NCBI GenBank assembly: GCA_947095535.1
Contig: OX352773.1
Location: forward strand, 232,481,477 to 232,545,476
Reading direction: 5' to 3'
From: Poecilobothrus nobilitatus
Taxonomy: Eukaryota > Arthropoda > Insecta > Diptera > Dolichopodidae
Length of the DNA stretch: 64,000 bases
Below, piece after piece: positions 57,265 through 64,000 of this stretch. Each line of letters begins with the position of its first letter. The first letter of the stretch is position 1. A program made the position numbers and the translations under genes. Under the pieces are notes generated by a model, which saw only the letters and a list, made by a program, of their open reading frames with translations, was not told where the DNA came from and searched no databases.

Positions 57265-57902
57265 TAAATTCGGAAATGCATAATTTTTAGTAATGATGCG
57301 GTATTGATACTGTATCACTACTGTATTACTACAAAATTCATAATGCGATACAATAATGTTGCTGATACAATTGTGACATTTTAGCACGTTCATATTTTCA
57401 CAATTGATGCCTTTGACATTTGAAAATTTTTAATTTTAATTTTTAATTAGAGTTCAAAAGATGAATAAGATTTTGTTTAATATAGGTTTAAACACGTTTT
57501 TGGACAACTGCAAACCATCAGAATATGATACCCCTTTACCATTTAAAAATTTTGTAAAAAAAGAGAAATGTTGTTCTTGCTCTTTTATTGAAAAAAAAAA
57601 GAAAGTTATAGCCAAAGCAAAAAATTATTTTAAAATAATTGAAGAATTTCCCGAAGATATATTTCGAACACATTTTCGAATGCTACCATCTACCATTTTT
57701 ATTATTCTAATACTATCCATTGTAAACCTCAGGTTAGAAAAGCAACGGAAGTATCATAAAATTATATAATGTGAAATTTGCTCAAAAACTGCGCATCAAA
57801 ATCGGTAGTGTTACGACAAAAAACTTAATGTAGATATTTTGTAGATACATTTTTGAACTTGATACTTTTGTGATGCGTGATGCTGATGTATTTCCGAATT
57901 TA
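57265..57902 (+). mobile_element. Small PIF/Harbinger-like element with TIRs and 3-bp TSD
   Basis: TAAATTCGGAAATGCAT (57265-57281) is matched in inverse by ATGTATTTCCGAATTTA (57886-57902), 16 of 17. TTG flanks both sides (57262-57264 and 57903-57905), a 3-bp duplication as made by PIF/Harbinger elements, although that group prefers TWA. A 102-codon frame lies inside. At 638 bp it is far too short to encode a full transposase, so it is a deletion derivative. Confidence 0.65.
57461..57769 (+). pseudogene. N-terminal remnant of a HARBI1-like transposase/nuclease
   Basis: A 102-codon frame starts at ATG 57461. A Cys-containing basic stretch (KKEKCCSCSFIEKKKK, about residues 33-48) is followed by EEFPEDIFRTHFRMLPSTIF (about 61-80). 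The F-x-x-x-F-R-M-x-x-x-x-F pattern resembles the conserved N-terminal block of PIF/Harbinger transposases and HARBI1 proteins. The DDE catalytic region (normally some 200 further residues) is absent. Enclosure by inverted repeats with a 3-bp duplication supports the call. It is probably non-functional. A small DNA-binding or repressor product cannot be excluded. Family assignment is from motif memory only. Confidence 0.42.
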
Positions 57903-57905
57903 TTG

Positions 57906-60600
57906 ATAGTTATGTTAATTTGAACGTTATATAGTGAATGGTAGCTAATGGTATATTAAGATCAGAATTAGAGACAGAAAATTTAAAATTTAAGATGTAG
58001 GATTATTTTCTTATATTAAAATTAAGGGCCAAAATTTTAATAACTTTTTATTTACTCATAATTTCTTTGAATTGAATTAGTAAAAACTTTAAAAAAAATA
58101 GCAATTATTTAATTAAATCGATACAAAATATAAATATTAGCATACACAAGTAAGAATTCTAAGAGTTACTTGAATCAAAAATTGTAAATTCGTTCTTAAG
58201 AAGCTTTAAATATGATGCAAATCAGTCTAAAGGGAACTCCTTTGTAATTTTCAATTTTAAAAATATTTCGCTTTGCTCTTTTCGTAACCTCTTCTAGATA
58301 TATTAGCTTAAACAGCTTGTTACTCTAAAATGCAAGTTTTACAAGCGTTAATTTCATTTTATACAGTACTTAAAAATTAAATACTAGCTATGTTCTGTTT
58401 CTGCTTTTATTCAGCATGCTTTTATTAAATTTTTTTTTCAGTTCTTTTAGAGTTTAAATTGTTTTATTCTTAATCGCTCTATTTAACGGTATTCTTATAC
58501 AGTTTTAAATCATAAAGAATTATAAGAACTCTATACCAGTAAAATATAAATTTTAATATTTTTCAATCAGTTTTTTTTAAATAGAAAATTTAAAAAAATA
58601 AAATTTTAATTACTAGAAACTTTATTTTTGTATATAGGAAAAATATCTAAACGATTTGGCTTTTTAATTATAATGAGCTTTGAGATCAGTCAAAATAACT
58701 TTAAACCTTAAACACGATAATTTATTTTTAATAATTTTTTTAAAAATTAATAATATTCTATTTTATTAAATAATTAAAATTTTTCTGAAACATAATTAAT
58801 AATAATTTTTCGAGGCAAAACATTCCCATAATTTGTGCAATTAACTGCAACGCTACAATAATTGTTCAAAACAAAGATTCAAAAAAAACGCTTTTTCATT
58901 TTTATACATCTCTTATAACAGTTTTCAATATAAGATTGCAGTATAAAAAATAGACTTGGAAAACTTGGAAAAATGCAAATATAGAATATAAAATTTATCT
59001 AAATAACAAAAACTTTTCATAAATTAGATACACTACGCTTTAACTGTTAATAACTGTTTCAATAGATATATTTTTTAATCTTTTAAATTATTCTTTTGAA
59101 TACTTTGTTTCTTCTCTAGTTCTTTGCTATAATATTCACTTTTAACACATTCACGGAAATGAATTATGTAGCAGTCATATATTTGTTGATTAAATTTCCA
59201 AATTATTAATGCTATATAAGTAGTCATAAATATGCTATACCTAGATACATGTGTGCTTTTCTGTATATATGTATTTCCAGAATAAAACATAGTATTGCCC
59301 TACACATCGCGCAAGACCAATAAAATAATAATATAATAGCCCAGGAAGATTTATTTTGCCTTCCACTAAGATGAACTTAAAATATATTTATATAATGTAG
59401 GTGTTTCCCCGAAATTGAAAAAAAAAACAAAAAATAAATATATATCTACATATATTTCGAAGTTTTAAAATTCAAATGAATGCTTATTATATATCAGTCA
59501 TATGGTAGGTACATATATCTTTAAAAGTGCGCATTTTTATAGAAACTTAAAAAAAAGTTAAAAATAAATTAAAAATATCATTTTCCAGATGGGGAGAAGA
59601 ATTAAATCGAAAATTAAAAAAGAAATTTGATTTTATTCGAAAATGAAAAATTGATGAACACAACTTCGAGTGATATTTTCGATATTTTTATTTTCGAAAT
59701 TTTTAGACATGATATTATAAATACAAATATTAGTTAAGTTAACAAAATGACTATGGAAAATATCTATATAAGAATGATTTACCCCAGACCCCAGATTTAC
59801 CAGATTTACCCCAGAAAAAAAGAGACCTTTATTAGTTTTCCGCAAGATGAATTAAACTGAAGTAGTCTAAGTTTTGGAATTTTGTCTTTTACAAGGTCAA
59901 GTAATAAGTTACTTATGTTTTGTATGTTAATAAAAATATTCATTGTACTTTATAATGATTTTTTAACATATAATGACCGGGAATAGATTGGAGCAAATAT
60001 TGAGATACTTCAGTTGTCATAAATTTGAAAAAGTCAGAAAATAATTTAGTAAAGGTTACTTCAATATTAAAGAGGAAATAACTTCACTAAAAGGAAATTT
60101 TAAGACCAAAACAATTATTATTAAATGCATCACTACTATTTAGCAGTCATCGATCATGACTTCTATTGCATGACTTCTTCTATATCATTTTGTATCGAAT
60201 AATTTAAAATATAATTCTTATAAGCAAATGAATGCTATATGAAGTCATTTTGTTTTTTTTAATTTAATAATTTATATTTATTTTTTTTATTAAATTGTGA
60301 ACATTTTGATATCCGACACGATAAAATATCTGTTAAATAATGTAGAAGATAATATAAAACATATTTGCCTATGAAAATGGATTCATTTTTAAAAGTGTGC
60401 GTCACCGTGTTAATGTATATATTTTTGTTCATTACTAAATTACCAGAGTCTACATAATATGATTACCTACATCTATAATATCTATGTAATATAATAATCA
60501 ATGATAGAAAATAATTTCAAATGACATTTTGAAACTTTGCTAGTTTTTGACAGAAAAAAAAAAGATACTTTCACAAAATAACAATTGATAATATTAATAT
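57906..60600. other. AT-rich DNA, nothing recognised
   Basis: No repeat family or gene is recognised. The minus-strand frames at 59075-59290 and 59633-59845 lack motifs and are not called. Confidence 0.4.
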
Positions 60601-61450
60601 TATAGGTACTGTAATTCTCTTTTTATTATTATTTTTTTTTTTTTATTTCTATTTCTACTTTTTTTTTTTTTTTGGTATTTTTAAAATTGTTCTTTTGTAT
60701 TTTCACAGTTAGAGAAAATAGTAACTGTTTTTTTTTTTTGCATTGTAAAATTTCAGGAAAAAAATAATGTTGTTGACGTTAGCATAAATCTCAATGAAAA
60801 TGATCAGATCCCTCTCAGTTGGTTTTAATTGTATATAGTAAAGTAATGTTTAAATTTATTCTATTCGTAGTGGTGGTTAAGTACAATACAAAATTGAATA
60901 TAGTTTAGTGAAATATAATAGAAAAGATAGAGATAAAAGCAAACCACCAGAGTGTAATCAACAATGAAAAGAATGAAAAGGATAAAATAGAATAAGGAAA
61001 AAAAAAAACAACAAAAAAAAAAAGTAGTAATAAAGTACATAAAGTGATTTCCGATTTCGTGACTAGATTTGGTTTGCCTCATTTTGATATAAAAAAAAAA
61101 GCAAAAAAAAAAAAAAAAACAAAATAAAAAAAAATACATTATCAAAATCATTATTGTGTGCTTAGAATTATTTAACGCTTAAAGATGTTTTGTATAAAAA
61201 TGACTTGCTGTTTGTTGTTCTTTTTTTTTTTTTTTACTTTTCAATATAAAAGATAAAGCCTTATCCATCCATTTTTCAGACAAGTTCAATTTTTTTTTTT
61301 TTTTATGTATTGTAACTTTGTTTTCTTGTAACTTGAATTTTATATGAATACAAATGAAGAATGATAGTGCTATTTTTGGTATATTTTTCTGTTTTTTTTT
61401 TTTTTGTTTTTTGTTTTTTTTTGAATAAAGATTATAATAGAATTAAAGAA
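60601..61450. repeat. Cluster of long poly(A)/poly(T) tracts
   Basis: Many runs of 9-17 A or T (for example near 60630, 60660, 60730, 61000, 61090-61135, 61220, 61290 and 61400), with T runs on both sides of an A-run block at 60995-61140. The 96-codon minus frame at 60861-61151 is a Phe-rich translation of these runs. Confidence 0.75.
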
Positions 61451-62285
61451 AAATAACAATAGAATTAAAGTTTTGGATATAATATGTTAAGATTAAAATA
61501 AAAGTTTATAATATTCATGTAACGTACATATTAAGAATATAATCAAATTTTTCTTGTATCTTAAAAGTATCTAAAGATACATATATTATGAAAGTTTGTA
61601 TCATATGCATATGTAGATAAAAATAATAATAATATGTAGATTTTGATTAAAGTTATATAAATAAATCTGTGTTATTTAAATTAAATACTGAAAAATAATT
61701 AGGAAATTTAGTTTTGTTATTGTTAATCTTATTATAAATACAAGAAAAGAAAACTTTTAACAGCAAATTAAGCAAATTATTGTTAATTAGTTATTTTTGT
61801 TTTGGTTTAATAAATTAATGTTGAACTTTTTAAAGGAATATTTAATAATACAAACAAAATATTTATATTATTAGGTATATTGTGATGAAAGCTATTCAAT
61901 CATTCAAATTAGTTAATTTTTTATTGTTGGTATTTTATATATTTATATTAAAGTGGTTTCATTATTATTACAAAAAGGAATTTAAATATTAGTAGGTACA
62001 CCTACTTTAAGTACATTAGATTTTTGTATGAAAAAATATTTTGTATTAGTGTTTTTGGATTTTTTAGAATGTAGTGTTTTTTTTTTATTGTAGCTATAAT
62101 TTATATTTGTTCGCTTTATACTTTAAAATTTTTTAAAAATCAAAAATCACATAATAAAATTTTCGCTTGTAAAAAAGCCCATACGGTTTACAAAACTTCT
62201 AATTAAAAGACAAACTATTTTGTAATATATTTAAAAATAATGTAGTAACCATAGAATATACTGCATATTTTGTTGCAACTTACTT
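61451..62285. other. AT-rich DNA, nothing recognised
   Basis: No feature recognised. Confidence 0.45.
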
Positions 62286-62433
62286 CAATAGCCAATATAC
62301 TGTATTCGCAGGTAAGGGTTTCATCCCATTATATTGGTTAAAGGGGGAGGTGGGTTTAGTCAGTAAGAATCTGACACTACCAAGGGGAAAATTTTTTGGA
62401 AGATTCCCACCTCCCTTAAGGGCAAAAAAAAAA
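62286..62433 (+). mobile_element. E-family retroposon-like repeat, copy 4
   Basis: AATAGCCAATATACTGTATTC, TCATCCCATTATATTGG, GGGGGAGGTGGGTTTAGTCAG, AAGAATCTGACACTACC and GGAAGATTCCCACCTCCC, ending in A10. It is the best-preserved 3' half of the family but lacks the 5' part seen in copy 1. The frames on both strands here are repeat-derived. Confidence 0.68.
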
Positions 62434-64000
62434 CTTGATAAAACAGAAAAAAAAGTAATTTCTTTTTTTTGCAATTTGACATTTGAAATTACTGATGTTA
62501 CAATAAACTATCATAAGATACGTATCACTTAAACACTTTAAGGAAGAAATTTAAATTTTTAGAAAGTAATATTTTTCGAATTTCTATCAGAAAATTTTTT
62601 TTTAAATAGGGTAAAAAAAAAGGAAATAGGTATTTCCTTTCCACTAAGTAAGTAACAAAGGTATATCCTTTCCACTCCTGTAAGGAGCAAATGTACTAAT
62701 TTAACCTAGTAATTTATTATACGTATTTGACTAAGTTGTAGTTTCTGAATTTATTTTTATCTCTCTGCCATCTATTATCTTGTATAATAATTATTTTATT
62801 TTAATTTTATTATACATATATACTCGTAATCTGATATAATATTAATTTCTTATTTTAAGGATTAGTTTTTTTTGTTTCTTATTATGGCATTGGAAATTGG
62901 ACAAATTGGAATAAATGAATTAAAATTTAATATAATATATAGGTTTTTTTTTTTTTTGTTGTCTACCCTAGGTAGAAATGATCGAAAAATAATATAGAGG
63001 AGTGAAAACGAGCACGATCAGTCCTTTATGACTGTGTGGGACTTTAACCCGCTAAGCATTACCTCTCATTTTTTCATCAAACAATAAGTTATACGTACTC
63101 ATGTACTGCCTGGTCAAAGGCAGCCAGTAGTTGCCACTTCTACAGTGTTTACCTTTCCAACACAAAAGCTTTAATTATGCTTTTAAGTCAAGGCAGATTT
63201 CCAATCTGTTTGAAACTCTCTATAGAAATTTATTCTATTCTTTTTAGCAATATTACAGCCCGTTATTAGTATGATTATTTGTACGAAATAATGATAAATA
63301 GTAGGTAATTTGTTTTGTTACTTGTGTATTATGGTTGTGAATGTTAATCATTCTATTTAGGATATAAAATTATGCTTAATGTCATTATTTACTATATTAA
63401 AATAGTCGGATGTTGTATGGTTCATCGATTAATAACGTTTATACTTTTTTATGTAAAATTTTTAACTTGTTTAGATAAATATTGGCGGCTCTACTGCAAA
63501 TTTGGTTTAGATAACAGATATTATGATATTTAATATAAGAATTGTAGATCGTATACAAGACTTTGTTAGAAAAAAAATTTTTCAATCTATGTAGAATAAA
63601 TATGTACTTATACAGCACTGTTCCTTTTATTACATAATAAACGCAATTGCTTTTGCTAAATTTGTAAAAATTTAATTTTAAGTAATTAAAATTTTTGACA
63701 ATTTGAATTATTTTCATTCCTAAAAAGAATATTTCTACATAAGTGCCAAAATTTATTTCCTTAGTTATTTCCTTTTAGTTTTCTTAATATTTAAACTAAT
63801 TTTATTTGTTTATTTAACCATTCTTGAATTTACATCAAGATTATTTTGGATTGAAAATTTTGTACTTTCTTCATTACTTTCAAGCGTATTTAAAAACTGC
63901 GTCTTTGGCATACAATTTGTAGTTCCGCTTTTAGGAAAAATTGGTATCTATTATTGATTCAATAAATTAATAAATAATAAAGCGAAATAATTATTTACAG
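62434..64000. other. AT-rich intergenic DNA
   Basis: Mostly unrecognised. 62990-63200 is more complex and, on the minus strand, holds GCGGGTTAAAGTCCCAC, which is only weakly B-box-like. It may be an old SINE or single-copy DNA. The 92-codon minus frame at 63439-63717 has no family motif and is not called. Confidence 0.4.

Noticed and set aside
60861..61151. 96-codon minus-strand frame
   Set aside because: Almost entirely Phe/Tyr/Ile encoded by A and T tracts.
62990..63200. Possible minus-strand SINE head (GGGTTAAAGTCCC)
   Set aside because: Only a weak B box, with no A box, tail or target duplication visible.

Overview
This window is a very AT-rich (roughly three quarters A+T by eye), gene-poor piece of a eukaryotic nuclear genome, most likely an arthropod and probably an insect. 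The support is SINEs with tRNA-like heads, Helitron ends, PIF/Harbinger-like and non-LTR retrotransposon remnants, and abundant elements with (CCGT)n tracts and GGGTATA-type ends that resemble, from memory, repeats of insect genomes. I see no convincing intact host gene, no tRNA or rRNA gene and no CRISPR array. The longest open frames (up to about 117 codons) almost all fall inside repeats or low-complexity A/T sequence.

Layout. 0-4.3 kb: an E-family retroposon copy, a SINE with target-site duplication, and repeat A. 4.36-6.89 kb: a canonical non-autonomous Helitron (H1) carrying a 146-bp minisatellite. 7.6-14.4 kb: repeats F, B and A, including a head-to-head inverted pair of A copies (10.3-12.5 kb) and a SINE tail. 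14.4-26.3 kb: mostly single-copy A/T sequence with a frameshifted non-LTR reverse-transcriptase tail (15.6 kb), two abutting SINEs (20.9-21.5 kb) and E, F and SINE copies (22.6-24.6 kb). 26.3-32.7 kb: a nearly homogeneous tandem array of a 2093-bp unit containing repeat A, itself made of 477-bp modules. 34.6-39.5 kb: a possible retrotransposon tail, F and E copies, a cluster of minus-strand SINEs that reused one target sequence, and a full-length B. 39.5-44.4 kb: no recognised feature. 44.4-51.2 kb: a full-length B split by a 5.2-kb Helitron (H2). The other B copy gives the empty site and shows exact insertion between A and T without target duplication. 53.0-54.3 kb: another A. 55.3-55.9 kb: a fold-back MITE. 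57.3-57.9 kb: a small PIF/Harbinger-like element with a residual 102-codon frame. 57.9-64 kb: homopolymer-rich DNA plus one E copy.

The organising theme is nested mobile DNA. Families A and B share an internal module order but have different ends. A copies differ by the number of internal ~480-bp modules (1, 2 or 3). Insertion order can be read in several places: H2 is younger than B5, and the minus-strand SINEs near 37 kb were inserted serially into AGTATTACGA.
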